Of a DNA stretch of 17,500 nucleotides, positions 1 through 9,105 are shown one piece after another (positions within the stretch are counted from its first letter, which is position 1; each line of letters begins with the position of its first letter). The stretch spans positions 40,001 through 57,500 of the forward strand of contig MVGU01001416.1 in NCBI GenBank assembly GCA_002005505.1. Reading direction: 5' to 3'. The stretch is from Botryococcus braunii. Its lineage: Eukaryota > Chlorophyta > Trebouxiophyceae. The position numbers were made by a program, and so were the translations under genes. Under the pieces are notes generated by a model that saw nothing but the letters and a program-made list of their open reading frames with translations, ran no database searches and was not told where the DNA came from.

Positions 1-1025
1 GGACGACGTCGTAACTGATGCGAATGCTTGAGTATGTGACAGATACTTACGGTTGCGAACAGGTGCTGATTCTACAAATACGGACATCAACTCCAACACA
101 ACACTGGTCTACTATTAGCACGCGCTATGGTAACCTCAAATGTGCCACCTCGATCAGTATTCTCTTGCGTCTCTTCTTAGCCTGTGGGATGCCTGCCTGC
201 TCATACGGGTGTGAGGTTTTTAGTGTACGGGTGTTTTCCCCATCTTCCACTAGGCCCTCCGCTAAGGATTTAGAAAAGGAATTTCATACTATGTTACGGA
301 TGATCCTTGGGGTTGTCAGACGGTCCGCAACGATGTGCTCCTTGTTGAGATTGGCGTTTGGCCCCATCATCATATCTAGTTCAAGCAGGGTCACCTTTTG
401 GAAAACTCTGGTGGATCTCCCACCCGATTACTTGTATGCACGTAATCATAGGGATTCATGCTACTATGGCATTACGAGTCGTTCTCCCTCCTGGGCGGGT
501 TCTTCATTGGCTGCCCTTCGCCGCTTGGGTACCCCTATGCGGCTGATTATCAGCTCCCGCAACCCATTGATATGGAGACCTTTTTAGCTCTCATGATCAT
601 TAGGCATGCCAATACCCTCCCTGTGGCCTCTCTTCATGTTTCCCCTCGGTTAGCCCCTACTGATCCCGAGCTATGTACTTATGTGCGGTGGTTTGCGCCC
701 CCTACAAAGGCTCAGCGCTCCCGCCTCTTTTATCTGTCTCTTGATGTTGCCAAGGTCCGGCTCTTTCTCAGATTTCGTCTTGGTGTTCATGGCCTTCCCA
801 TTGATATGGGCCGCAGACACCGGCTTCCGCGCCTTCAGCGCCTGTGTGATATGCGTGGTTCCTCTCTGGCTGATGAACGAAACCTTTACGAACAGGACAC
901 TCTTTGCCTCATTCATATACATGCTCACGTGCGTGTTCCTCTCCTTGGTTGCGTACTCATCAACAGTCTCGGTAGAGAAGTTGGTGTCCCGCAGTTCCGT
1001 CCCGCCTCGTCTTGTTGTATGTGAT
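1..1025 (+). pseudogene. Decayed 3' end of a LINE (non-LTR retrotransposon) reverse transcriptase ORF
   Basis: This is a broken remnant of the downstream part of a LINE ORF2. Reading frame 3 (about 18-587) gives a block with SYGCEVF, then KDLEKEFHTMLRMILGV and RVTFWKTLVDLP. These resemble the region after the RT palm in many LINEs (PxLxYGCEVW, LE..H..FLR.ILGV, FWN.L..LP). Homology then continues in frame 2 (about 545-890) with [24 protein letters not shown] and DER, matching the C-terminal 'RFRLG.H.LP...GR...R...RLC..C...GDE.H' zinc-knuckle-like region. At least one frameshift separates the two blocks, and the expected second cysteine of the knuckle reads as arginine. At the window edge (2-7, frame 2) the codons Asp-Asp-Val-Val could be the end of an RT YxDD motif. 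If so, much of the thumb is deleted, since the YGCEV motif lies only about 65 codons on. The family was recognised by motif memory, not by a search. No poly(A) tail or target-site duplication was found. Confidence 0.7.
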
Positions 1026-1496
1026 ATTCTTGGAAAGGATAGTCGTGCACCGACGAAAGTGCTAGTATGGTCCGAGCACCATACCATATAATGTGCGAGC
1101 CTACGAGGCTACACCCAGTACCAATGTACCGCCCGGCACGTGTGGGACGAGCCCCGGCACCGTCTGCCTACCGGCGCGCTACATTCTCCCCCTCCTAGGT
1201 GACCGAGCTCCTGGGAGGCCTGCCATTCACGTGAGTCCGCTCCCCCCGGCCCTGGTGCAAAGGGGGAGCTTTGTACTCTAGACTCTGCAAAGGTTTGCAG
1301 CGCAGTTGAAAGTGCTGGTATGGTGCGTTGCAAATCACACATTCAGCCAGGCGTAGCCGCATAGAGAAGGAGAAGGAGAAGGAGAAGGAGAAGAAAGAAG
1401 AAGAAGGCTCCATCGGTGACATGTACCAGGCTAGAGTACTCTACCCCTCTTGTAGTTGGGAGTTGGTAAGACGTAACATAGTAACACACTAGAGTC
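1026..1496. other. Unclassified spacer after the LINE remnant
   Basis: No gene is supported here. Two small hairpins are visible: CCTCCTAGG near 1192 pairs with CCTGGGAGG about 20 bases on, and CTCCCCC near 1240 pairs with GGGGGAG near 1262. The stretch GTTGCAAATCACAC at about 1327-1340 also occurs inside array unit A1 (near 2296) and, in part, in the B units (near 6630). It may be a fragment of the same repeat superfamily. The short ORFs here have no recognisable features. Confidence 0.4.
1363..1407. repeat. GAGAAG / GAA purine microsatellite
   Basis: About five copies of a six-base GGAGAA unit pass into GAAGAA triplets. The result is a pure-purine tract of about 45 bases. It is simple sequence and explains the Ser/Phe-rich reverse-strand ORF that overlaps it. 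Confidence 0.85.
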
Positions 1497-1915
1497 GTAG
1501 CCCACAAGTAGTGGCCGCTGTTAGTACACTAGTAAACCTTGGTAAACCCCAGTAAACCCTAGTAGCTACCTGCGTACCTATGTGGCCACGACAGTAGCGT
1601 TGCGGATGGCATGAAAGACGTCGTGTCTAGAATGCCACCAATTACAAAGTTGAACATCGAGCAACGGCACAGAGAATAAGATGCAAAATGTTGCATCATA
1701 TTATTTACTACTAGGTATATAATAGTCTAAGACGGGAGAGCACTGTAGCCCACAAGTAGTCGCAGATGGTAAAGATGTGACATACTAGAGTCCACTAGCC
1801 CTCGAGTACTGAGCCACTACCTACGTGGCCGCAACAGGTAGCGTTGCAAATACTTTCAAAGACATCGTGTCTAAAGTGCGACCAATTGCTAGTTCGGACA
1901 TCAAGCAACGCCATG
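1497..1915 (+). repeat. Two-copy diverged direct repeat, offset about 247 bp
   Basis: The first copy (about 1497-1672) and second copy (about 1746-1915) share, in the same order, GTAGCCCACAAGTAGT, a CTACCT-CGT-CCTAxGTGGCC block, TAGCGTTGC, AAAGACxTCGTGTCTA, ACCAATT and GAxCATCxAGCAACG. Offsets between matched blocks are 249 and 245 bases, so small indels have built up. The first copy also holds a 12-base microrepeat (TAAACC-based, three copies, 1531-1562), and AT-rich DNA lies between the copies near 1690-1730. The end of the second copy runs straight into the leader of the array. A trace of the same sequence (ATCxAxCATCGAGCAAC) recurs near 7990 before block 2, so this repeat probably belongs to the array leader. 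Confidence 0.75.
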
Positions 1916-1930
1916 GTAAATGCGTCCCGT

Positions 1931-2143
1931 TGGCTCCCAGCCTATCAGCACAGGGCGGGTCTATGCTACTGATGGGCGGGTTAAAGAGGTTATGGGGAAA
2001 TGTTCTTTTGCGTGAATTGGATAACGGCTGAGACCAAGGCGCATCAACGTGATTCACAGGTGAGACCAGCTGGGATTCACGGGTGAGACCAGCTGAGGTT
2101 CACGGGTCAGACCTGCAGGGACCACGTGAAAGGGAATCATAAA
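1931..2143 (+). repeat. Leader of array block 1, with a 23-bp triplication
   Basis: This stretch is homologous to 8024-8191, the leader of block 2. Shared blocks in order are CAGCCTATCAG, a GAGGTTATGGGGAxATGT stretch, TCTTTTGCGT, GAATTxxATxACGxCTGAGACCAAGG, a GAxxCACG-rich part, ACCACGT and finally AAAxGGTAACGTGTAACAGA at the start of unit A. Block 1 also carries three head-to-tail copies of a 23-base GATTCACxGGTGAGACCAGCT unit (about 2051-2118) that are collapsed or absent in block 2. The homology shows the two blocks were copied together with their leaders. Confidence 0.75.
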
Positions 2144-2660
2144 CGGTAACGTGTAACAGACCCGAATGGTCTCAGCCACAGCGCGGCGGATCTTTTTAAG
2201 CACTTCGAGCACAGTGTCCTCTGGCAACCAAGCCCAATCGGATCAGACTGGGCGCGTTCTAGAGGCAGAGAGGAGGAAAAGGCCCTTTTCAACCCTTGCA
2301 AATCACACATTTCCAAATGGAGGTGCATGAGCACACTTTTCCTTCATACACCTGGTATCGGCAAAAGGTTGCGTTCCGTTGTCCTACGGGTGAGGAGCCC
2401 ACCGGACCGGAGGAATCAAACCTCGCGCCGGCCCATGTTATGAGGGGAGCTTGGCTCTTAAGTCCCTTCCCACTGGAGAAGACAAATCTGAAATGGATTT
2501 TAAAAGAGGAATTCCCCTGACTGCCTCTCAACCCAATGAAGTCCAGTCCTTTGAGCACTTGTACCATCAGACCCATACACACCAGCCGTCAGCAATTATT
2601 TATTCCTTACAAGTACCGTAGCGCTGTAGCAACCGCCATCACGGTGTGTTACACGTTACC
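2144..2660. repeat. Palindromic unit A1
   Basis: This is a 517-bp imperfect palindrome. It opens with GGTAACGTGTAAC and closes with GTTACACGTTACC. Matches between the left arm and the reverse complement of the right arm continue inward: CTACAGCGCTACGG pairs with CCACAGCGCGGCGG, then AGAGGCAG and a GATTTGTCTTCTCC / AATCACACATTTCC pair. The centre lies near 2402 in GGGTGAGGAGCCC. The A-type right arm (CAAACCTCGCGCCGGCCCAT) is shared only with the unit at 8192. The following spacer (2661-3138) carries about 55 extra bases near 2982-3034, between CCTACCAGGG and CAAGGCAGG, that the other long spacers lack. Confidence 0.85.
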
Positions 2661-3138
2661 ACAATTCCATCAAATGCCAAATGCAGCGCTCAGCCCGTTG
2701 CGTCACTCGCGAAGGGTCGTGAACCATCCTTGCATGCGCCTTAGGACCAACATAGGACATGCATTATATAATATTCTGATTGGCAGTCCCACAAGTATCC
2801 ATGCTAGTGCATGGGCCATGCGTATTCAAATCTACCCTATTAAGGCCCTGAACACGAGGTCCATGAGACGCGCTTCGCTCGTAAACGTAAGGATGTTGCA
2901 AGTTACTGGCATGCAAGGCTAGACAAGCTCAGCGGCGAACAAGCTCAAAAAGTGTGCTCACACAGTTGCAGCCTACCAGGGAAAATTAAAAGGGAATACG
3001 AAGACTTTCCGGAAAATCCTTCGTCACAGTGCAAGGCAGGTCTGGACTACAGGAGAGTGGGTTCCTGTGGTTATGAAGAAATGTCTCGGGCCGGAAAAGA
3101 TTCATGGCCCAGGCCCAGGTGGGAAAGAAAATCAGAAA

Positions 3139-3628
3139 CGATAATGTGTGACAGACAGGAACGGTCGCAGCCGGGGCGCTGCAGACCTTATTTAGGCCAT
3201 AAAATATTAATCTCCAGAGATATCTAGCAACCAAGCTCAAGCGGGCAGGACTGGAGGCACAGCAAGGAAGCCGTCGATTCGGCCGTCGCATGTCACAACT
3301 TTCCGATCGAAGGTTACTGAGCACACTCTTCCCTCACAGTGGTATCGGCGAACGGTTGCGCTGCCTTGTCCTGTGGCTTTAAGCCACACGAGCAGAGAAC
3401 ACAAACCTCGCCCTGATACAAGTTGTGAGGGGAGATTGGCCTCAACCCCGTCATACTGAGAACCTGCAAGCCGAAAGGGACCCTTTAAAGGGGCTCCCGA
3501 CTGCCTCCAAACCCAATGCCATCTAGCTCTGGGTAAGTCTCGGTACTAGCAGACTCCATACGTACCAGCTCTTAGTAAAGTCCGCAGCGCCACAGAAAAG
3601 GCCATAACGATGTGTTACACATTACACA
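3139..3628. repeat. Palindromic unit B1
   Basis: This unit is about 490 bp and palindromic around 3380, where TGTGGCTT and AAGCCACA flank a single T. Inner arm matches include CCCTCACA with GGTATCGGCGA on the left and their counterparts in TGATACAAGTTGTGAGGGG on the right. B-type marks are CCACACGAGCAGAGAACACA, CAAGCTCAAGCGG, and GACCTTATTTAGGCCATAAA after the outer arm. The short spacer that follows (3629-3902) contains a perfect 22-bp palindrome at 3760-3781. Confidence 0.85.
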
Positions 3629-3759
3629 GTTCCGCCGATCCCATAGGCAGGGCTAAGCCGTTTGCACTATTCCCCTAGGAAGCACTACCCAAATTGCATG
3701 CGGCTTGACGGCATACGTTGGACATACATGCTGCTGCAAGCTCGGGAGATGGGCCTTAT

Positions 3760-3781
3760 AATCGTATTAATTAATACGATT
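3760..3781. repeat. Perfect 22-bp AT-rich palindrome in the B1-C1 spacer
   Basis: The half-site AATCGTATTAA is followed directly by its exact reverse complement. The other B-to-C spacers read CACGATTGC or similar at this point, so the palindrome is private to this copy. It could form a cruciform or be a footprint of a hairpin-mediated event; the sequence does not say which. Confidence 0.9.
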
Positions 3782-3902
3782 GCGGCCTGCCAGAGACAAG
3801 ACGGTCCTTCGCTGGTGACAGGCGGGGTTGAGAGGACATGAGAAAGAGCGTCCGGGACAGATTTTGGGCCGAGGCGTCCATGTAAGAATGATAGTCATAA
3901 AC

Positions 3903-4392
3903 CTATAACGTGTAACGGACCGGTGTGGTCTTTGCCACGGCCCTGCGGAATTTCTAAAACACTGTTAGTACAAAATCCTCTAGCAACCAAAGCCCAAGCA
4001 GATCGGACTGGACTCGTTGTACGGGCACTAAGGAGAAAATCCCTTGTACCATTGCACGTCACACCTTTCCAGACAGAGGTGCATCCATACGATCTTCGCT
4101 TACAAATTGGTATCGGCGAAAGGTTGCGTTCACTTGCAATGTGGATCCCCACAGGCTTAAGAGAACAAAACCTTGCTCCGATACATTTTGTAAGAGGAGA
4201 TGGAAGTTGTGTCCTTTGCCTGGAAAAGGCAAAACCGAGATGCAGTATAAAAGGACTTTCTCCCGACTGCCTCCGAAGCCATAGGAGTCCAACCCTCGGT
4301 GAGTTCTGGTGCTAGCAGACCTATACACACCAGCTCTTAGTAAACCACCGCAGCGCCGCGGCAAAGGCCATCACGGTGCATCACGCGTTACA
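3903..4392. repeat. Palindromic unit C1
   Basis: This is a 490-bp palindrome whose centre at about 4146 is TGTGGATCCCCACA. The left inner arm CTTACAAATTGGTATCGGCG matches the reverse complement of the right inner arm (CTTACAAAATGTATCGGAGC), and the outer arms match as CTTTGCC-CGG with GCCGCGGCAAAGG. C-type marks are GCATCCATACGATCTTCGCT, AGAGAACAAAACCTTGCTCC and GTCCTTTGCC. A long spacer follows (4393-4814). Confidence 0.85.
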
Positions 4393-4814
4393 TAGCTCCG
4401 TCAGTCCCGAAGGCTGTGCAAAGCCCCTTGTGCTTTCCGTGCACTGTCGGGAACCAGCCTTGCACATGGCTTGACCGCGATCACAAGACAAGCCTTATTC
4501 TGAATGGCTGTGCCACAAGTATACACGCTAGTGCATGGGCCATGCGTCCTCGAGCCCACCCTCCAAAGTCCGCTAAACACAAGGTCCATGAGACGCTCTT
4601 TGCTCGTAAAGGTAATGATATTGCTTGTTATTGACATGCAAGGCTAGACAAGCTCAGCGACGAACAAGCTCAGGAAAGTGCCTTACACATGTGCAGCCTA
4701 CCAGAGCCAAGGCAGGTTTATACTGCAGGAGAGTGGGTTCCTGTGGTTCTGAAGACATGTCTCGGGCCAGGATAGATTCATGGCCCCGTCCCAGGTGGGA
4801 AAGGGATACAGAAA

Positions 4815-5288
4815 CGATAACGTGCAACAGACCCGAATGGTCTCAGCCAGGGCGCTGCGGACCTTATTTAGGTCGTACAATATGAACCTCTAGAGATCTC
4901 TAGCAACCAAGCTCAAGGTGACCGGACTGGAGGCACAACAAGGAGGCCCATTCCACCGTAACATATCACAAATTTCCGAACAAAGGTTAATGAGCACACT
5001 CTTCCGTTACATTTGGTATCGGCGAAAGGTTGCAATCCCTTCTCGTATGGCTTAGAGCCACACGAACACAGAACACAAACCTCGCCCCGATGCAAATTGT
5101 AACGCGAGGTTGGCCTTATTCCATTCGTACGGAGAAGCTGCAAGCTGGAACGAAGTTTTTAAGGGCTCCCAACTGCCTCCAAACCCAATGGAACCTAGGC
5201 CCTGATACTAGTAGACTCCATGCACACCAGCTCTTAGTCAAGTCCGCAGCGCCATAGCAAAGGCCATTACGGTGCGTTACACGTTACA
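4815..5288. repeat. Palindromic unit B2
   Basis: This B-type unit of about 474 bp is bounded by CGATAACGTGCAAC and GTTACACGTTACACA. It carries the B marks AGCCACACGAACACAGAACA and CAAACCTCGCCCCGATGCAA. It is the second member of the B series at 1676 bp from B1 (marker to marker) and closely resembles B3. A short spacer follows (5289-5570). Confidence 0.85.
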
Positions 5289-5570
5289 CAGTTCCGTCAA
5301 TCCAAGAGGCAGGGCTTAGCCGTTCGCACAATTCCCGTAGATAACACTACCCATGGGCCAATATGGTGGCCACTATGCATGCGACCTGACGGCATACATT
5401 GGACATACATATACACACATGGTTCTGCAAGCTCGGGAGATGGGACCCAACACGATTGCAGCCTGCGAGACGGTCCTTCGCTGCTGATAGGCGGGGTTGG
5501 GAGGACATGAGGAAGAGTCTCGAGCCGGGTAGATTTTTGGCTGAGGCCTCTAAGTATGATAAGCAATATG

Positions 5571-6060
5571 CGGTAACGTGCAACGGACCTGAGTGGTCAC
5601 AGCCAAGGCGCTGCGGATCATTTTAAGGAGACTTCCAGTACAGAGTTCTCTAGCACCAAGCCCGAGAGGATCGGACTGGACTCGTTGTAGAGGCACACAG
5701 GAGAATGCCCCTTCTGGCCGTTCCACATCCTCTTTTGCCAAACGACAAGCATGCATACGATCTTCGCTATCACAACTGGTATCGGCGAGAGATTGTGTTC
5801 ACCTGCGGTGTGTGGCCCACAGGCGTAAGAGAACAAAACCCCGCTCCGATACATTGTGACAGCGGTGATTGAAGCCATGTCCTTTGCCAGAAAAGATGAA
5901 CCCTGAGACGGATTATGACAGGGCTTTCTCTCAGATGCCTCCAAAAACAATGGAATCCAAGCGTTGGTCACTGCTGGTGCTACCAGACGTATACACACCA
6001 GCTCTTAGTAAACCACCGCAGCGCCGCGGCAAAGGCCATCACGGTGCGTTACCCGTTACA
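5571..6060. repeat. Palindromic unit C2
   Basis: This C-type unit of 490 bp is bounded by CGGTAACGTGCAAC and CGTTACCCGTTACA. It carries the C marks GCATACGATCTTCGCTATCA, AGAGAACAAAACCCCGCTCC and GTCCTTTGCC. The central marker has drifted to TGGTATCGGCGAGAGATTGT. The right outer arm, CCGCAGCGCCGCGGCAAAGG, is identical to that of C1. A long spacer follows (6061-6486). Confidence 0.85.
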
Positions 6061-6486
6061 CAGCTCCGTCAATCCCGAAGGCCACGCAAAGCCTATAGCA
6101 CTTTCCGTGCACAGTTGGGAACCACCTTGCACATGGCTTGACCGCAAACATAGGACAGGCCTGGGCAGTATTCCGATTGGCAGTGCCACATGTATACATG
6201 CTAGTGCATGGGCCATGCATCCTCAAGCCCACCCTCCAAAGCCTGTGAACGCGAAGTCCATGAGACGCTCTTTGCTCGTAAACGCAACGAAACCGATTAT
6301 TACTGACATGCAAGGCTAGACAAGCTCAGCGACGAACAAGCTCAGGAAAGCGCTTCACACAGTTGCAGCCTACCAGGGCCAAGGCAGGTCTGGGCTACAG
6401 GAGAGTGGGTTCTTGTGCTTATCAAGAAAGGCCTCGGACCGGAATAGATTCATGGCCCAGGCCCAGGTGGGAAAGGGAATAAGACA

Positions 6487-6970
6487 CGATAATGTGCAAC
6501 AGACCCGAATGATCTCAGCCAGGGCGCTGCGGACCTTATTTTGGCCATAAAATATGGAATTCTCTAGATCTCTAGCAACCAAGCTCAAGCGGAACGGACT
6601 GGAGGCACAACAAGGAGGCCCATTCGACCGTTGCAAATCACAGCTTTCCGAACAAAGGTTAATGAGCACACTCTTCCGTTACATTGGTATCGGCGAAAGG
6701 TTGTGATCCCTTCTCGAAAGGATTACAGCCACACGAACAGAGAACACAAACCTCGCCCCAATACAAAATGTAACGGGAGATTGGCCTTATTTCGTTCGAA
6801 CAGAGAAGCTGCAAGCTGAAACGAACTTTGTAAGGCCTCCCAGCCGCCTCCAAACCCAATGCAATCTAGGTCTGGTTGAGCCATGATCCTAGCAGACTCC
6901 ATACACACCAGCTCTTAGTAAAGTCCGCCGCGCCATAGCAAAGGCTATTACGGTGCGTTACACATTACAC
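6487..6970. repeat. Palindromic unit B3
   Basis: This B-type unit of about 484 bp lies 1669 bp from B2 by the central marker. Its inner arm CCGTTACATTGGTATCGGCG is the closest array match to the separate palindrome at 11397-12152, which has CCTTACATTGGTGTCGGCG. B marks include CCACACGAACAGAGAACACA and ACAAACCTCGCCC. The following spacer (6971-7324) is enlarged by the poly(A) insertion. Confidence 0.85.
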
Positions 6971-7271
6971 AGTTCGTCAATCCCACAGGCAGGGCTAATT
7001 AGCCGTTTGCACAATTTCCGCAGGAACCACGACCCACTTTGCATGCGGCCGGACCGCTGAAGATATGGGACATCATGGTTCTGCAAGCTCAGGAATGGGC
7101 CCCAACACGATGCCACCCTTCCAGGAACAAGACGCTTCTTCGCTGCTGATAGGCGGGGTTGGGAGGACATGAGGAAGAGTCTCGAGCCGGTTTAGATGTT
7201 TGGCCGAGGCCTCCAGGTTAGAATGGTAAGCATTCCCAGGAAATAAAGATATGTTAAAGAATGATTTAAAC

Positions 7272-7322
7272 AAAAAAAAAAACAAAAAAAAAACAAAAAA
7301 AAAAAAAAAAAAAAAAAAAAAA
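7272..7322 (+). repeat. Poly(A) tract with two C interruptions, inserted between B3 and C3
   Basis: About 51 bases are almost pure A and follow the AT-rich sequence ATATGTTAAAGAATGATTTA. The equivalent point of the other B-to-C spacers lacks this, and the local period is about 80 bp longer than expected. It may be slippage, or the tail of a very short retroposed RNA. No target-site duplication was found. Confidence 0.85.
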
Positions 7323-7324
7323 CG

Positions 7325-7822
7325 GGGAACGCACAACGGACCGGAGTGGTCGCAGCCGCCGCGCTGCGGATCTTTCCAAGAACTTCTAGTACAGTTTCTT
7401 CCAACAAGAAAGCCCAGGCGGATCGAACTGGACTCGTTGTGGACGCACAAAGGAGAAGGCCCCTTGTTACCGTTGCATGGCACACCTTCCCAGACAAAGG
7501 TGCATGCATACGATCTTCGCTCTCAACATGGTATCGGCGAAAGGTTGCATTCACTTACCCTGTGTGTCCTGCCCAGGAGCTTCAGAGAACAAAATCTCGC
7601 TCCAATACATCTTGAAAGCAGAGATTGTGGTCATGTCCTTTGCAAGGAAAAGATAAACCATCGAGACGGAATGTAACAGGGCTTTCACGTGCCTGCCTCC
7701 AAACCCACCAATGGAACCCCACCCTTGGTGAATTCTGGTACTAGCAGTTCTACACACGCCAGCTCTTAGTAAACCACCGCAGCGCCGCGGCAAAGGCCGT
7801 CCCGGTGCGTAATCCGTTACAC
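7325..7822. repeat. Palindromic unit C3
   Basis: This C-type unit of about 498 bp starts with GGAACGCACAACGGACCGGA and ends in CCGTTACACAG. Its left end is the same form as in C4 (CGGTAACGCACAACGGACCG), unlike C1 and C2. So the terminal C units of the two blocks resemble each other more than the internal ones do. The C marks GCATGCATACGATCTTCGCT and AGAGAACAAAATCTCGCTCC are present. Instead of a normal long spacer it is followed by the G-rich block tail. Confidence 0.85.
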
Positions 7823-8023
7823 AGTTCAATTCATCCCGAAGGCAGGGCTAAGCCCTTTGCGCTATTCCTGTAGAAATGGCTAACCAGCTTCAACCCACTT
7901 GACCGTCACCATAAGGGTGGGGGGGGGGGGGTGGGGGGCCTAATTGGCAGTGCTTCAAATATCGTCTCAAATTCCAAGCAATAACTAGATCCAACATCGA
8001 GCAACTGCAGGGGGAATGTGCCC
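7823..8023 (+). repeat. Tail of array block 1 with G-rich junction
   Basis: The start of the usual C spacer (GAAGGCAGGGCTAAGCCCTT, GGCTAACCAGCTTCAACCCA, CTTGACCG) is interrupted at 7916-7938 by a G run (13 G, T, 6 G). A fragment of normal spacer follows (ATTGGCAGTGCxxCAAxTAT), then sequence related to the 1497-1915 repeat (ATCCAACATCGAGCAACTGC). The same tail layout closes block 2 at 10351-10525. Confidence 0.75.
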
Positions 8024-8191
8024 CACAGGCTTTCAGCCTATCAGGGACACAGCTGGTCTAGGCTAGCCATGCGTAGCTTTGGGAGGTTATGGGGAGATGT
8101 CTTTTGCGTTGAATTACATCACGCCTGAGACCAAGGTGCATGGACGCGCTTCACGGCCGAGACCAAGGACCACGTCCAAGGGATTCCAAAA

Positions 8192-8683
8192 TGGTAACGT
8201 GTAACAGACCCGTGAGGTCGTAGCTACGGCGCTGCGGACACTTGAAGAGCCTTCTACTTCAGTGTCCTTTAGTACCCAAGCCCAAGCGGATCGGACTGGA
8301 CTCCTTAAGGGAGGCAGAGAGAAGGAAAAGCCCCTCATAAAACTTGCAGATCACATCTTTTGTAACAAAGGTGGATGAGCACACTCTTCCCTCACACAGT
8401 GGTATCGGCGAAAGGTTGCGTTCCGGCGTCCCATGGGTGAGGGGCACGGGACCAAACAACTTCAACCTCGCGCCGGCCCATGTTATGAGGGGAGATTGGC
8501 CTTATGTCCCTTTTCTCTGGAGAAGACAAATCTGAAACGGATTCTAAGAGGTTTTCTCCTGACTGCCTCTCAACCTAATGACGTCCAGCCCCTTGAGCGT
8601 CGGTACCATCAGACCCATACACACCAGCTCTCGCTAGTACCGCAACGCTGTGGCAAAGGCCATCACGGTGAGTTACACGTTAT
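8192..8683. repeat. Palindromic unit A2
   Basis: This A-type unit of about 492 bp is bounded by TGGTAACGTGTAACAGACCC and GAGTTACACGTTATACAG. It shares with A1 the right-arm blocks ACCTCGCGCCGGCCCATGTT, GAGAAGACAAATCTGAAA and TGACTGCCTCTCAACC. The centre (near 8440) has lost some symmetry: CCCATGGGTGAGGGGCACGG replaces the clearer stem seen in A1. Confidence 0.85.
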
Positions 8684-9105
8684 ACAGCTCCGTCAATCCC
8701 AAAGACAGCGCAAAGCTCCCTGCGCTTTCCATGCACGATCGGGAACCGCCCTTGCACATGGCTTGACGGCAAACATATGACAGGCAGAAATTTGACCGGC
8801 AGTGGCACAATATACATGCGTGTGCATGGGCCATCCATCCTCAAGCCCACCCTTTAACGCCCGTGAAAGCGAGGCCCATGAGACGCTCTTTGCTCCTAAA
8901 CATAATAATATTATAGGTTACTGACATGCAAGGCTAGACTAAGCTCAGGGACGAACAAGCTCATCAAGATGCCTCACACAGTTGCAGCCTACCAGGGCCA
9001 AGGCAGGTCTGGACTACAGGAGAGTGGGTTCCTGTGGTTATGAAGAAATGTCTCGGGCCAGGATAGATTCATGGCCCAGGCCCAGGTGGGAAAGGGAATT
9101 AGAAA

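Larger units (their letters stand above)
1931..7960 (+). repeat. Higher-order palindromic repeat array, block 1: leader-A-B-C-B-C-B-C-tail
   Basis: Seven diverged palindromic units lie head to tail. All share the near-central marker TGGTATCGGCGAAAGGTTG, seen near 2355, 3342, 4111, 5018, 5780, 6687 and 7530. Type-specific arms define A, B and C. A B-C dimer recurs with a period of about 1669-1676 bp; the last period is 1750 bp because of an A-rich insertion. Spacers follow the order. After A or C comes a long spacer (about 420-480 bp) carrying GTGCATGGGCCATGC and GACATGCAAGGCTAGACAAG. After B comes a short spacer (about 270-280 bp) carrying TAGGCGGGGTTGGGAGGACA and GGCCGAGGC. Matching units differ at very roughly 15% of sites by eye, so the array is not recent. 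It has no believable coding content; similar short ORFs appear on both strands because the units are palindromic. Confidence 0.85.

Noticed and set aside
671..1087. A 138-codon reverse-strand ORF opposite the LINE remnant
   Set aside because: The forward strand carries clear LINE motifs in this stretch; the reverse frame is a shadow.
2296..2922. Short ORFs in array units on both strands that look alike between units
   Set aside because: The similarity follows from repeat homology and from each unit being a palindrome, so both strands give related peptides. Frames shift between copies and no domain is recognisable.
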